Below are positions 16,631 to 31,600 of a DNA stretch of 64,000 nucleotides, piece after piece. The notes beneath the pieces are model-generated. The model had not been told where the DNA came from. It worked only from the letters and a program-made list of their open reading frames with translations, and made no database searches. Source of the stretch: an uncultured Eubacteriales bacterium (GTDB lineage: Bacteria > Bacillota > Clostridia > Christensenellales > CAG-917); assembly GCA_900549225.1 (NCBI GenBank), contig URNP01000004.1, positions 10,249 through 74,248 on the forward strand, written 5' to 3'. The position numbers and the translations under genes were made by a program. The first letter of the stretch is position 1. The number at the start of each line of letters is the position of its first letter.

Positions 16631-19600
16631 TCAAATTTCAATCATTCCCGTCACTGCTTGGTATTGCGGGATGGTTTTGCCCTTTGCAACTATAACGTCG
16701 CTACCGTTCTTCCAATCGGCATCTGCCGTCGTTGTGGTAAGCACCGTGCCGTTGTTGTCAACAACCGTGCCGATTGCCGCGTAGAGTTTGTAAACGATCT
16801 TGCGGTCGGACGACGTCGGGAGCGTGAGAGTTCCGCTCGTTGACGAGAACATAACGTCATAACTTGCTTCAAGAGTCGGATTGGTCTTACTTGCAGTGTA
16901 AACATACGCTTTGCCGAACCAGACAACGTTGACCTTCACACTACCGACGGAGTAAGTCGTCTGGAGCGTCGTTCCGTTACGGAGCGAACTTGCTTCGGGC
17001 GCAGTCGGCTTAACATTGTCGTTGATTTGTGTGATTCCGACGGTGATACGCTCTTGGTCTGCAAGTTGGACAATTGCGTTTCTGCCGCTTGCAGTGGTGG
17101 TGATACCGCTTGCCGATACGGTGTATTGCTCGTCCGCAGGCATTGAAACGATTGCATAGTAGAATTCAAGCGTTTCGTTTGCAGCCGCTTCGTATCCGCT
17201 TATCACATATTCTCCGTCTGCATTGCGCTCGTATTTGGGCGTTGAAACGCTAAACGTTGCAATGTAGGTGAACGGCATCGTCAATCTCTTCGGATTGTTC
17301 GGATCGAGACTGAATGCGGTTTTCGCTGTGCTGTTTTCAACCGTCGTGGAGTATCCGTTCGATACCTTCGTAAGAATCGTGTTGCCGCTCGAATCTTTGC
17401 CTGTGGTTGCCTCTTCGAGATTGTTGGCAATCATTTTCTTGACGAGGAACGGAATCTTGTACTCTTGCACGTTGCCGTCGACGCCGATGAGTTTTGCAGT
17501 GACGTAAATCACGCCGCCCGTGTACTTGGGTCTGAACTCGTCGAAACTCCAGACAAGCAAGTGGCTTGCATTTCTCGTCGTGTATACAACGTCTGCGGTT
17601 TCAGCCTTGCCGTCTACAATCTTGCCGGTACGCTCTTTGAACGTGAGCGAATCGGGCATGGTCGGCTTGATATACTCGTAGGGATTGATATAGGTCTTGT
17701 CGGTTGCAAGAGCGTAACCCGTGAGTTTTTGAAGTTCACTGTCGCTGACAATGCTTTCTACGCTTCTGTCAAGAACTTTGACGGTGAATCTGATGCGTTG
17801 CGTGCCGATTTCGTTGACTGCAGACTTGTCGTTTGCCTTGTAGTTGTACTCGCCGCCGTAGTTGACTATCGCATAGGCATAGTACTCGCCGCCTGCATAG
17901 GTCACGTTGACACCGCTGAAGTCCCAAACCACAGGCACGTCGACAGACTTGCCGTTTGCGAGCGCGACGTTGAGTCTGGTCGGGAAGTTGACGTAATCTC
18001 TGTTGAGTTCGGCCACAGTAAGTTCGACGTATTCACCGTTTACGAGTTTGTACGTTCCGTCGAGATTGTTCTTGACGTAACCGCTCGTCGCAACGGAGGA
18101 TTTCTCGTAGCGATCGCCGCTATAGCCCGTCTTTCTTGCAAAGACATTGCCGCTAGCATACGGATCGATCTCGAAGACTCCGTTCTTGTAAAGCGCATAC
18201 GTATCGCCTTTAACGAGTTGTGCTTCGCCTGTCAATCTGCTGTTTGCGATATGCACCGTTACGTCAACGGTCGTACCCGTGGCGTTGCCTTGCGCTCTGC
18301 TTGCTAGCGTTGCTTCGACCGCTACGTTGCCGCCTCTGTAGGTGTATTCCGCTTTCTCTGCATTCCACGTGACGTCGAACGTTTGCGTGGTGACGTACGT
18401 GAACAAGTAGAGATCTTGTCCGTCCGCAGTCTTGAACGTCTTTGGGTCGATCGTATTCACGTCGCCGGCGAACTTGACGTAGTTCTTGGTATCTGCGTTG
18501 TAAACGTAGAACTTTACGTGTGCGTAATCGGATTCGGTGGCAAATCCGCCGTACACCGAATAGATGCCGGGATATACTCCGTCCGTATCGGTGAAGCCGT
18601 GGCGTTTGAGATACGTGCTCGTGTAGTCGTATCCGCTGCCGTTGGCGATTTTGCCTTCGTTCCACCATGCATATGCGCTGACGAATTGTGCTCCGACGTA
18701 ATAGGTTGCTTCGGATGCATACTTAGCCGTATTGAAGACGGAAGTGTCACTATCACGATCCACGTAAACGTCTTTGTTGTTCTTGTAAGTGCCGACGGAC
18801 ATTTCTTTGTATGCAAGGTCGCTGTTGGTGAGCGTAACCTTGGATACGCAGATTCTGATGGTCATTTCGAATGCGTCCATAACCTCTCGCCTGTCTTCAC
18901 CCTCGCCTCTTTCATTCCAGACGTGAACGGTCATCGTTCTTTCGAGCGTTGCGCTGAGGTCTTTGAGGTCGCTTGCCTCGGGCGCGTTCTCGTACGTGAT
19001 GTAATAGTTGCCGACGTCACCGTTTGCGAACTTGAGCGTCATCGTATCGGGCAATCTGTCTGCGCCGACGTATGCGAAGTGGTTGTAATAGACGTATTGC
19101 TCGGGCATACCCGTCGTCTTGTTGTAGACGATATCGATGTATCTGCCGTCGCCACTCTCGCCAACGAGCGTATCCGTTATCGTCGAATACTTGCTCGAAT
19201 CGGAGTAGAGATACTTAAGGCCCGTGTCGTCGAGTTTGAGTTCAGCATCGACGATGGTGCGCTCAAGCACGGTGACGGGAACGTTGACGCGTTGTTTTGC
19301 AAGCATATAACGAGTTGTGCCTTCAGGCAACTCGAAGTTTGCATCGGTCTTTCTCTTGAACTCGAGATAATCTTCGAGCGCAACATACTCTTCACCGTTG
19401 CCGATATCCGCAAGAACATGCGTGCCGTTTGCATGCGAGACGGGTACGACTGCGGTTGCCATATATGCGGTGTTGCTCGTGCCGTTCTTGATGAGTTTGT
19501 CAACGTCGGACCAGTCGAAGTGTGCGTCGAATACGTCGCCGCCCACGGTTGTGATTGACATAACTTTTGCAAGATAAGAAGCGTCTTTGTGCAAGAACGT

Positions 19601-22600
19601 GTCGACGACGATCGAACGGTTCTCGTAATCGGACATGTACATTATGCTTCTGTTGAGAACGGTCACTTTGATTTCGCCAGTTTCGACGTTTTCATTCTTG
19701 CCTGCGTTGTATCTATATCTCACGCCGACGGTGTACTTCTTGCCGAAGTATTGCGAGATATTTGCATAGAAGTCTTCGCCGCCAAAGTCGTATTCAACGG
19801 TGACGAGTTGATCTTGCACGGTCTTGTCGGCACTTGCGCTCTTGACTTTGACGCGTTGAGTGCTTCCTGACGGGAAGAGTGTGCTGTTGACTCCGTACGG
19901 ATCAAGCGTGTAATCCTTGCCGCCTACAAGTCCTTCTATGCCTGCGCTTGCGACTTTGACTTTGATCGTAACGTCGCTTGTGAGTGCGTCGGAGGAGATC
20001 GTAAGCGTCATATTGCCGTCAAATCCCGCTGCCGTATAATCGTCGCTCCATGCGAGAGTAACGGGTATCTTCTTGTCGGTCACGTTGAGCGTGGTCGACT
20101 TGATCAAGCCGCCGTAGAAGTGATCTGCATCGATATCGACGCTGAAGCCGTTCTTGCTGTCGCCGGTGATGCTGTCAAGCGTGAATTCGTTGTTGATCGT
20201 AAACGTGAAGTCCTTCACAACGGTTTCACCGTTTGCCGATTGTCCCGTGACGTACGCTTTGCGTGTGAACGATCCGTTCTTGATTTCTTCCGCAGTCGGC
20301 ATGCTCGTGTCGAGCCAGTGGAGCGGCACGTTGTAATGCGTGGTTTCACCGATCTCGACGGTTGCTGTGGTTGCAAATGTGAATTTGTCGAATGCGTCGT
20401 ATGCCTTGAGCGTTCCGTCCGCATTGCACATTCCGTCGGGTTTCACATCAACGGCTGCGTTGAATCCCGTGACGTAAATTCTTGCAGTGAATGCGTCTGC
20501 GCTCGGATAACGTATTGAGAGCCCGTCGAAGAAGAAATACTTGCGTTCAACGTAATCTCTGCCGTTCAACTCGTCCTTGTTCGGTGCGGAATAGTCAATC
20601 CACTTGACTTCGACTTCGGTTTCGCCCTTGCCTTCGCCCGTGGTGACTTTTGCCGTGCTCGGCAACTTCCACTCGTCAAAGACGTTATAGGAGAGTTGAA
20701 TCGTTTCTTCTCCCACACCTGCAATCTTGCCACCGGTAACGTTGAGTTTGCTCTCGCCGTCGTTGAAGGTGCCGCTTGTAAACGTATAGTCGGGCATGTT
20801 GATTCTGAACGAAACTTTTTGTCCGCCGATGGTCAAATATGCCGTCTTTTCGACGCCTTCGATGCCCACAGAGGACACTATGCCGTCAAACGATTGTACG
20901 TATGCGATATACGGCTCGCCCTTGTCGAGCGTTACGAGCACAGGCGTGCCGCCGAGTGCGTCGCCCCATTTGCTCGTCTTGAAGTAATCACTCGGATTCT
21001 TTGCGAAATTGATCGGATCGATGCCGTATGCGACTTCGTCGATTGCGTGCGTTTGTTGATATACCGTGCCTTCGTAATTACTTACATTAGCAAGTGCTTC
21101 TTTGAGGATGTCGAGTTTCGCTTGGTCATCCGCATTCGCTCTCACGTACGCCGCAACGTCGCCTATAGCCTCGTTGTAGAAGAAGTTGACCGACTTGACG
21201 GTTTGCTTCTCGACGCTGAGTTTGAGCGTTATCGTTTGTGCGGTGTAGATTGCATTGCCGTCCTCGTCCACTTTGCCGCTGTTGACAAGCGCGAGTTTCG
21301 TACCGTCTTTCGTGCCATCAAGCGTCGTGTAGGCTTCGACTTGTGCGTAAATCGTGCCGCCGTCAAAGATATTCTGCTCTGCTTTGAGTTTCGTGCAAGC
21401 CGCGTTGGTGTAGTACTTCACCGTGCTCCAGTCGGGGAACATAGTATGCGTCGCCGTGCCGAAGGATACCGAGAACGATTGATATCTCTCATTCTCGTAC
21501 CAGGTCGGGTTGAGCGTGTCTTCGTGTTCTACGTTGAGCGCAAGCGTCGTGGGCTTGAGTGCGTTTACTTCAATCGGGACGTAAATTTCTTGCGTGCCGC
21601 TGTAATCCGTGCCGATTGTGAGTTTTGCATAGAGCGGATACGTTCTTTGATTGGTGTATCCCTCGTATGTGATCTCGTCGGACGTGAGGTTGTGTACGCC
21701 GTTGTCGTATGCGTCGTAGTAGGTTTCGCCCGCTTTGATGAACGGCGCTTCCACTCTGAGTCCGTTGCCGACGGTCAAAGTCTTTTCAACCTTGTTGCCG
21801 CTTGCGTCTTTGACGTTGAGCACAAAGTTGTTGCCAAGAGATGCCACGGTGATCTTGTCGTACGAATACTGGTCGAAGGTGATTGCCTTTGACATAGAAT
21901 CGTAAACGAACGGATTGACGACGATTCTCACGTTGACTTCTTGCGCAAGGCCACCCGTGTAAGTCGTTTTCTGTCCCACAAATCCCGAGGTCTCGTCGCC
22001 GATGGTCTTCTTGGTGACCGTGGTGGAGATGCTGAATCTGTTTCCGCCGACTTTTGCTTTGACGGTCACGTCAACGCCCTTGTAATAGTCGTATCCGACG
22101 ATATCGCCGTTGTCGTTTTTGCGAGCAATTGCATCAAGTGCCTTTTCAAGTTCTGTCAAATCCCACTCGACGTCGTAGCCGTTCATGTTCTTGCCCGCGA
22201 CGTTCTTGCTGTTGATAAACTTGAATTGCTTGATATACTCGGCAAGTTTCCACGTGTTTGCATTGATTAACATTGCGTCAAGGTTGAGAACGGTGGAGTA
22301 ATTGCCGTTGTTATCACGCGCATTGGTGAATTTCTCTGCAGAAGCCGTATCCGCCTCGCCGGTTGCGTCCGCCTTCATCATTTGCGTGAGATGTGAGATC
22401 TTGTAGTTCTTTGCGCTGAGTTCAATCGAGCCTTTGACAGCCTTGCCCAAGCCCCATTGATAGGTGAATCCGACCTTGACGGAGTTGCTTGCGGAATCCG
22501 TGTTCCAAGAAGTCGAACCTTGCCAATCGTAAGTGAATTCATCCGTGTTCCACTCAATCGTGCCTGCGGGGAATTGCTTGCCGGTGGGCAAATTGCTACG

Positions 22601-25600
22601 GCTGAGAACGTAATACTCAACCTCTTCACCGCTTGCGTTCTTGACTTTGATCGTCTTGTAAACGGTGTTGCCATTTGCGTCTTGTTCGGTCACAAGGCCT
22701 GCTACGTAAGCGGGCATCAAAACGTACTTATTGCCGTCCTTGTTGACGTTTGCCGCTGCGCCCTTGTCAATCTCTTCTTGCGTGGGTTGCACGAGGATTT
22801 GATATCCGTTTTCGGACGGTGCGCCGCTTATCGGATTGATAACCGCGTACGCCATATTTCCGAGGCTATCTTGCAGATATGTTCCAAACGTTGCCTTGCC
22901 TGTCGAGAATGAAATTTGAACAAGATCAGGCAACTCTGCCATAAACTTGCTGCTTTGAGTATCGATATCGATATTCAAATTCTTGGTGCCGTAAGTTCCG
23001 TCTCCGTTTCTATACAAGCCTTTGACGGATTGCACTTCCTTGTCGTTGGTGACGTAAACCGGAATTGCATAGAGCACCGTATTGAGTGCGTAGCCGTAGA
23101 CATAGCCCGCAAGACGTCTGCCGTCTTCGTCCGCCGTTTCGGAATTTGCCGCAGTCAAATCGACCGACGCGCCGTCCCAAACGATATATGTACCGGTTGC
23201 ATCTTGATATTGGCTTCCGGAGTTGTAAGACGTCATCTGTTTTCCGTCAATGATTATCGGGAATGTCACGGTTGCCTTTTGCGGGAAGAGCGTTTCATCG
23301 AGGAAGAAGCTATCTCTGAGCTCAAAGTCTTTTCTTGCACCGCCGGATATAGCGTAGCCTTTTCTTGTTGCAGGATCTTCAATGACAATTTCCGTCGGAG
23401 GTTCAACGCCGATATTGCCTGCGGATTCGGATTCGTCAAAATACAGCAATCCCGTCTTATAATCGGCGTGATTTATGCTATACGGCGTAATGCGAAGCAT
23501 AAAGAAGTCCCATGCATCCTTGACGTTGCTAGTCTGCTTGGTCGGACGTGTTGCGAAGTTAAAGTCGCCGGTTCCGCTTCCGACTTTTTCGTTGTACAAC
23601 ATTTCGGTGCCAATGCCGTTCTTCTTGCCGTTGACCATAATTTCGATAGCCTGAATGCCGGGAGCAACGGTTTCACCGCTATTGCAACCATAATCAGATG
23701 CTGTCGGATTGATGTCAATGTAGATATTGATTGACGGATTGATCGTACCGCTTGCAAACGGAAGGGGAAGAATGCCGCCGATAAGTTTGGTTAAATTCTC
23801 CAAAGTATCACCGGCAAGTCTTTGGATAGCACCCCAAATACCATCCATATTGATTGCCGGACCGACAATACATTCCATTGCCCATTTGAGCAATGCAAAC
23901 GGTATACTTCTCATATAAGGTTCTACGTAGTCAACCTTTTCTTGTGTGGTTGCGTTCTTTGCCAGTAACGTGTCTAATCCGTCGAAGAAATCAGTGATCG
24001 GCTTTGTAGTAGTGCCATAAGGTTTATCCGATGGAGAAATGTCTGTCGCAGAACCGATATCTTTAACATTGACGAAATACACATTGCTTCCGCTGGATTT
24101 GCTATCGGCATTATTGTCTCCGTTGCGCATGAGATTCATAAGGATGCAGCTCACCATAATGATGAGTTCGTTATATGCATCTTTGTTGAGCTCAACCTTG
24201 AGAGAAATCTTTCCTGCACCGTTGGACGCTTTTTTTGCACCTGCAAAGTACGGCCAATATCCGTTGTTGTTGAAGAGATTTACGTCAACGCTCTTGATGA
24301 GATTTTCAAGATTTGCCGGATATGAATACGATTCCTTCTTCACTGGATCGTTCCAACCACTGCTTGCTTGCGTTGAAGTATCAGCAGCAGTCTTTGCAGA
24401 CGGATATTCATATGTTGCATCGTCGCCGTCAGTACCGCTTACGAGTTTAAGCGGGAATGCATCTGCCAGCAGTGTTCCAAGATCAAGGCATTTCAAATAT
24501 GCGCCGATTGCTGGGATGCCCGAAACCAAATCGACAGTATTACCGCCAACTTTTATGTCAGACAAGAATACGTTGTTGCCACCGAAAATAACGTTCAATC
24601 CTACCGTATCTTTTACTGAAGCACGATTTAACCCAAGTCCAAGCAAAAGTTTGTAGCTCTTGGCAGAAGGATTGCTTGCGTCTTCAACCAAGTTCGTCGC
24701 AGTATAATCTTTCTTACCAGACAAAGTTATAGTTGAATGTTCATAACCCGAATAAATCCTTGGAACACCTACAAAACCTAACGATACCCAGCCGGTATAA
24801 GCGCTCCAAACGGTATTTTGAATTTCGAGATTAAGACCAGGCTTGAGGTTGTCGATGACGTTTTGAACAAGGGACATCAAGCCGGACGTCTTGGAGAACG
24901 TCAAGCCTGCATAACCAGTCTTCACCGATTCAATGAGTTTTTCGCTGTCAACCTTGCTTTGGCCAAAGCCGAGAGCGAAGTTCTTGATCGCAACGTTTGC
25001 GCCCGTGCCTACGCTGTCGAGTTGTGCGTTGAGGTTGATGGATTCCAAACCGCCTGCGCCGAGGTTGACGTCAAGTTTGACGGACTTGATGGGCGGAAGC
25101 GTTATATCGCCGAGATCGAGGCCGAGCATATCGATAAGCGTTGAGATGAACGCATTGTCGAAAGACATACCGAGACGGCCGTTTTCGATGTCGATTTGCA
25201 AATAGAGAGCCGAACCGCTTGCCGCGGCTTTTGCCTCTGCACTTGCGTCTGCATCGGACGTGGACGCGTCTACGCTTGCGACTGCGTCTGAAGCGGTGCT
25301 TGCGCCGTAACTAGGAGTTGCGCCGAGCAAACCTGCGATGCCTTGGAACTTGATCTTGCCAAGACCCAAACCGCTTGCATCGATATAAAGTGCGTCGGAA
25401 TAGATCTCATCCTTCGTATAGGAGTCGTAACTACCCGTGGTGAGTTCCCAACCCGAACCACTCGTCTTCTTCATAAGTCTTGAAGAGCCGAGGTAGTATA
25501 CGCTGAGGATCGTGGAGTTGATCGGGTCGCCTGCCTTGATATCGACTGCGATGTCGCTGAACAGGATACCGCCGATGCCGTATGCAAGGATAGGTGCGAT

Positions 25601-28600
25601 ATTGATATTTGCCGCAATATCGATGGTGAGGTTGATAGCCTCGCTTGCCATGGTGATATTGACGTCTGCAAGAGTGTACTTGTAGTAAGTCGTTGAGGAA
25701 TCATAAGACGTGCCCGTGAACACTTCGTATGCGCCTTCCGAATTCTTGACGTACACTTTGCCGTCATGCACTTTGCCATCACTATCTTTGAGCGTATTTG
25801 CGTCAACGAACGTCAATTCGGAGAACTTGCCGAATATGGCTTGTCCGCCGAGGAGATTTGCGAGCAGATCTTGCACCCAACCTGCCAACGATTCTCTGTA
25901 GCCGTCTTGTCCGGGCTTGAGATTCTTTGACGTCATCGTGAGATCGAGCGTCAAAGTAAGTCCGATTGTGGGCAGATTGAGGTCGGAAATATTGAACGTT
26001 CCCGTGCCGTTGACGAGTGCTTCGAGGTCAAGCGAGAGAATCTTGATATAACTTGACGGATTCACTTCAAAGCGACTCAAAATAGATTGAGAAATGTCTT
26101 TCGTGATGCTTGCCGCCGGGATATCGAGGCAGAAATACAAGCCGTCGCTCAATCTGATATTAAGGCTGAACTCGGTCTTGCCACCCGTTGCGTCCATTCT
26201 GAAGAGAATGTCGCCGATATCGGGAAGCAGATCCTTGGTGGAATCGAGACCGCGGATCGCCATAATCTTTCTGTAGATCGCGTTGATGAGATCCGAGTTG
26301 AGTTGGAGCAAGAGTTTTTGCGGCGTGACGTTGATCATGAAGTACGCATAGTCCTTCATCGTGTCTTTGATCGTGTCGATGTCGCCGCTGTTTGCGGTTT
26401 GCGCCTGCATGGATTCTGCTCCGTTCGATTCGTTCAAGAACTTGCCGAGAACACCCTCGAGCAATCCGTCGAGGTTGATATCTGTCACTGCGACTTTTGC
26501 AGTGTTGCCGAGGATTCCGCTGAGGTCAACGTAAATCGCGTTATCGACGAGGTAGATGCCCAAAAGCGTTCTGTCGGCAGTCGCACCTTTGCTGTGCTTG
26601 TTGAGTTCGATGCCGAGATCTACCTTGAATTTTTCAACGTCGATATTTGCAACGAGATCAAGTGTGAGATAAGCACCTGTATTGTTGCCGAGTTCGTTGA
26701 CAATGTTGAGTTTGAGCGTAGAGCCGCTGACCGCGCTGTTGGGATTGATGAGTCCCATCACAAGGTCGAGGATTTCGCTCAAATCGATTTCGTTTGCAGA
26801 GCCTTCCTTCGGAGCGCTACCGTACAACGAAATGTCAATTGACAATTCGAGATGCGCTTTTGCGTTCTTCAGACCGACGTACTTGTCGTACGATACTTGT
26901 TTTTCATAACGCGTACCTTTGTCGTCGGCAGTTGCAAGACGATAATTTTCACCGTCTTTGACGTATGCGCCGTTTTCGGACTCAACGTAGGTTATGTCTG
27001 CAAATTTCTCGTCTTTGTCTACGGAGAAGTCTTTGTTGACTCTTGCATAGATCTTGCCAAGAGAAATTGCGATTGCGAAATCGCCTTGTTTGAGGTATGC
27101 GCCCTTCGTTCCCGTTGCGGTGTGTTTGACAAACTCACCGTTTTCGTAATCGTAGGTGTCGCCGCTCCATGCGGGATATGCGTAAGCAACGAGAGCGTAA
27201 TCGTCCGTGGAGACGAGAACGTACGTATTGTCATCGTCAGCACCCGTGCCTTGCGTGTATTCGCCGTTTGCATCTTTAACAAACGTCTTACCGCTCCAAT
27301 TGCTGCCATTGAAGTACTTGCCGCTTGCGCCGTACATTGCGTTGAAGTTTGCAACGGTTTCGTAATAGAGCATGCCGACCTTGAATCCGAGGTTGATATC
27401 GATACTAGGCGAGTTGCCGTAGAAGTTGATCGTGATACCGCTCGTATCCTTTGTGTCGGTGGTGCGGAGTTTGGGCAGGAATTCTCCGATGCCTTGGAGA
27501 ATCTCGCTATCGCTGCCTGCAAGCATACCGATGAGGTCTGCAATGAGGGTTTCGTTGAGACCGACGGTGATAAAGTCGTTTGCGATGAGCAATCTGCCGA
27601 GCACGACGTTGAGGATGCTCCAAACGTTTGCGGGAATCAGGCCCGTATTGGCTTCTTCGTCGTCCGCCGCCGTAAACGCTTGTGCGGACGCGCTCGTTGC
27701 GCTCGTGCCGAGAATGCTTGACAAATCAAGACCTTTCACTACTCCGTAAGAGAAGAAGTCGCCCCAGCCGACGATATCGCCGATTTGACTTGCGTCAATG
27801 TTGAGATAGAGTTTGCCGTCTTTGATTTCGACCCACAACAACGCCTTGGGCTTTTGCTCGCCGTGGAAGTTGGTTTCGTAGGTCAATTCAAGGTAAATCT
27901 TTGCGCCTTCGAGAACTTGGAGAATTCCTACGCTCGTGTCGCCCGAAATCATCTTGACGAGATTTGCGGTTTGGAGATAAGCCTTGAGGTCGAGATTGAG
28001 ACCGATGAGGCTTTGGAATTCCGCGTTGTTTTTCAAAGACGTTGCGATGAAGTAGAGATATTCGCAAATGGTCTTGTCGTCGATGAACTTTGTGAATTGA
28101 TACGTCCAGTTGATGACGTCGTCGAGAGTCGTTCTGATGTCGAAATTCAATCCGAGTTCAACAGTGTTGAGCTCTGCAAGGACGCTTGCCACGTCAAACG
28201 CACCGCCGCCGAGCAAATCGCCGAGGTTGAGCGCAAGTGCTTTGGTGTAGTTGGTGAAGTCGGTGACTTGCTTGTACACTTTGACGTTTGCGTGTGCTGC
28301 CTTAAATGCGTCCGCTTCGTCCATATCGGTGTAACCGTTGCCGTTGGGGTCGATGCGATAATACTTTTGTCCGTTATAAACGACTTCCTTGCCTGCGCCC
28401 TTTTCGTTTGCGTTTTCACTCGGATAATCGCTTGCAAGGACGTATTGCAAGTTGCCGTCGCCCGTGAAGCCTTGGAGTTCGTCCTTGTTGACTCTGACGA
28501 AGTTGCCGTTGTTGTCAACCGTGTAGAGCGTGCCCGTGAACGATCTGAATTGATTGTTGCTTACGAGTTCTCTGTACTCTCTGTACTTTTCACCGAGGTG

Positions 28601-31600
28601 GTTGTTGCCCGCAATGTCGTTAAGGCGTTCGTAAACGAGCATATAGATGCCGTCAACGTCGGTGTACAAATCGCCTTTATATGCGGTTTGTCTTGACGTG
28701 AGAACTTCGCTCATAACGGGCGCTGCCTTCATATATCTGTCTTCAGGACCTGCAACCGTGCCGTCTTTGCTTGCATAAATAGCATATTCGCCGCCAACTT
28801 TGGCAGTTGCGGTATACCCGTCATCGGATTTCACAAGCGTATAGCCGCTTGCTTTCTTGTAGAGTTTGCCTTCGTAAGTATCTTTCTCGCTGTCGGCAAG
28901 TTCCTCATACTTATTATCTTTTTTCTTGTAGATTGTGCCTTCGTAAGTATCCTTCTCCGAATCGGAAAGCTCCTCATACGTTACACCCTTATAATAATAT
29001 TCGTTGCCTACCTTGTCTTTGAAGAGTTTGACGTAGTCTTTTGCGTTGTAGTTCTTGCCGTAGTAGTTGCTGTAATCGGTGTTGCCGTTGTCGCGATAGA
29101 AGTTTGCATAGTAGAAGATAGCGTTCGAGCCTTGTTGCATGTTGAGGATATCTTCTTTTCTGCCGAACTCGATGGACGAGGACTCACCCGCCACGCCGTT
29201 CAGACCTTGAATGTTGAGTCCGAGATTGAGCACGGGGATATCGCCTCTCTCGTTGAAGAGGATTGCGCCGATCGTAATGTCGTACGGATTGAGATTTTGT
29301 TTAAGGTAAACCTTGAGGTTGGGCAACATACTCGTGATGCTCGCGCTGTCTGCAATAAGTTCGTTGAGCAGAACTTTTGCAAAGCCCGACGTGACGTTGA
29401 GCGCGATTGCATTGGTGAATATGTTGATGAACAAGCTTGCCGCATCGGGATCCTGCTTGTCGGGATTCTTGTCAGTGACCGAGTCGGACGCAACTGCCGC
29501 GTCGGCTGCGTTGTTTGAACCGATATTGGCAACGAGTCCCGTGAGCACGTCCTCAAGAGAGTACTCGCTCATATCCACGAAGAGTTTTGCGTCTTTGCCG
29601 AGCAACGCTTCTGCGTCAACGTACAGACCCGCTTTGCCCGTGTCTTGATCGTTGTCGTAGTAGATGCCGAGAATGTGCGGCTTTGTGCCGTCAAGGAGTT
29701 TGCCATCGTATTTGTTGGCGTCTCTGTCTTCGCTCGTGACATAGTTGCCGTCGGCCATCAAATCGTTCTGCTCGCCCCAAACGTCGATTGCAACGTCGAG
29801 ATCGCGGATATCGATGCCGAAGGACGGGAGAATGTAGAGTTTGAAGCCGAGGTTCAAGCGGAGCGAGAAGTAGATGTTGAAGGTCATATCCTCTGCGATC
29901 TGGAACTTGCCCTTCATTGCGCCGAGGATGCTACCCAAAACGTCGCCGAGCGCTTCGTTCACGCCGCTGTACTTCTCGTCGAGTTCACCGTTGACCAAAA
30001 CGAACAAGCCGTTGTTTTCGTTGAGTTTTGCCAAATCGTCCTTTTCGGTGACTTTGACGTAGTCGCCTTGGAACTTCTTGTAGGCAATGCCTTTGTTCTT
30101 GATAAACTCAAACGTGGGCTCAACTTTTCTTATGCTCTTGTACACTTCTGCGTAATCCTTATACGGGAGGTAAATCTTTCCTGCTTGGAGGAACAGACTG
30201 CCTCTCAACGCGAGAGAAATGTAGTAGAGATTGTCGGAATCAACGTACTCTTTGTATGCGTAATCTGCATATTCGGTTTTTGAGAAATCGGGTTTTTCAA
30301 CCGAACTGTTTTGTTGAACCTTGATGAAGTAATCGGAGTCTTCGACTTTGTCGTCTGCGGAAAGAAGGACTTTCTTTTCGGTGTTGTACACTTCTTTCTT
30401 GTAGATGAACACTCTTTGAATACGGACGTACGCACTCGTTGCGTCAACGTAGTATTCCTTTGCGCTGTCTTTTTCCATCTCGCCGATGAAGTCGGGCATA
30501 GAAGTCCAATCTGCCGCGGCTTTTTGATACTTGCCGTCGCCGTCCTTGACGAACAAAGTGTCGGGATTGATTTCGATATACTTGTCTTTGTATTCGTAGA
30601 AGCGCGGGCCGTCTTTGTACTTGGTCGTGCTGAACTCGTCGTTCTCGTAATAATCGAACTTCCAGTTGCCAATGCCGTCCGTCACTTTGTCAACGCTGGT
30701 GTAAATCACCTCTTCGGTGTTGATATAACGTGCGCCGTCTGCGATATTTTCAAAACTAAGTTTGTTTTTCGCTTCTTCGCCCGTGACGTATTGGAACTTC
30801 GTAACGTTGATTTTAGGTGCGTTGATTGCAACCGACAACTTGTGATTCCACAAATAGAGGTTGACCGAGAGGAATTCGTTGCGCGCTTGAAGCGGTTGGA
30901 CGACACTGTATCGGAAGTTGACCGCTACGGGCTCTTCTGCCTTTTCGGACGCATAGTAGTAGAGTTTCGGAACTCTGACCAAATAGTCGTTTTGAAGGTC
31001 CGCAACCTTTTCGCACTTGTTAAGTTGCGTTTGTGTCGCGTCTGCATAGAGAACATAAACTCCTTCTGCAAGTTTGATGTAAACGTTGACTTTCTTTACG
31101 TCATAGTAACTTGCTCTGCCATTTTGGACTTGTTCGTCGTATGCTTTGCGCTCGGTTTCTGCCATTTCTGACTTCTGCACGAATGCGCCGTCTGCCGCCT
31201 TGTAGTAGATACCCTTGTTTTGTGCGCCTTCACCCGTGTACCCGGTGACGTCGTACAAATATTTGGACTTGGTGAGAGTCTTTTCAAGATTCTTGACAAG
31301 TTCTTTCTTTGCCGATTCGGTGGTCGCCTTGCCGTATTCTCTCTTGAATTCGTCCACGATATCTTGTGCGCTCGTGTACGAATATCTGGTGTTGTCGGTG
31401 TAAAGCGTGACATTGGGTTGATTGACGAACTTACTGTCGTCGAATTGGATCGCGTTCTCGCCCATTACGAGTGAGAGAATGCTGTTGATATAGTCTGCTT
31501 TTGCAAGAACTTTGATATATCTCGACGTGATTTGCAAGCCGTATGCAAACGTTCTGATATATCCGAGTATCTTGTCGTCTTTGACAAGCGGGAATGAAAT

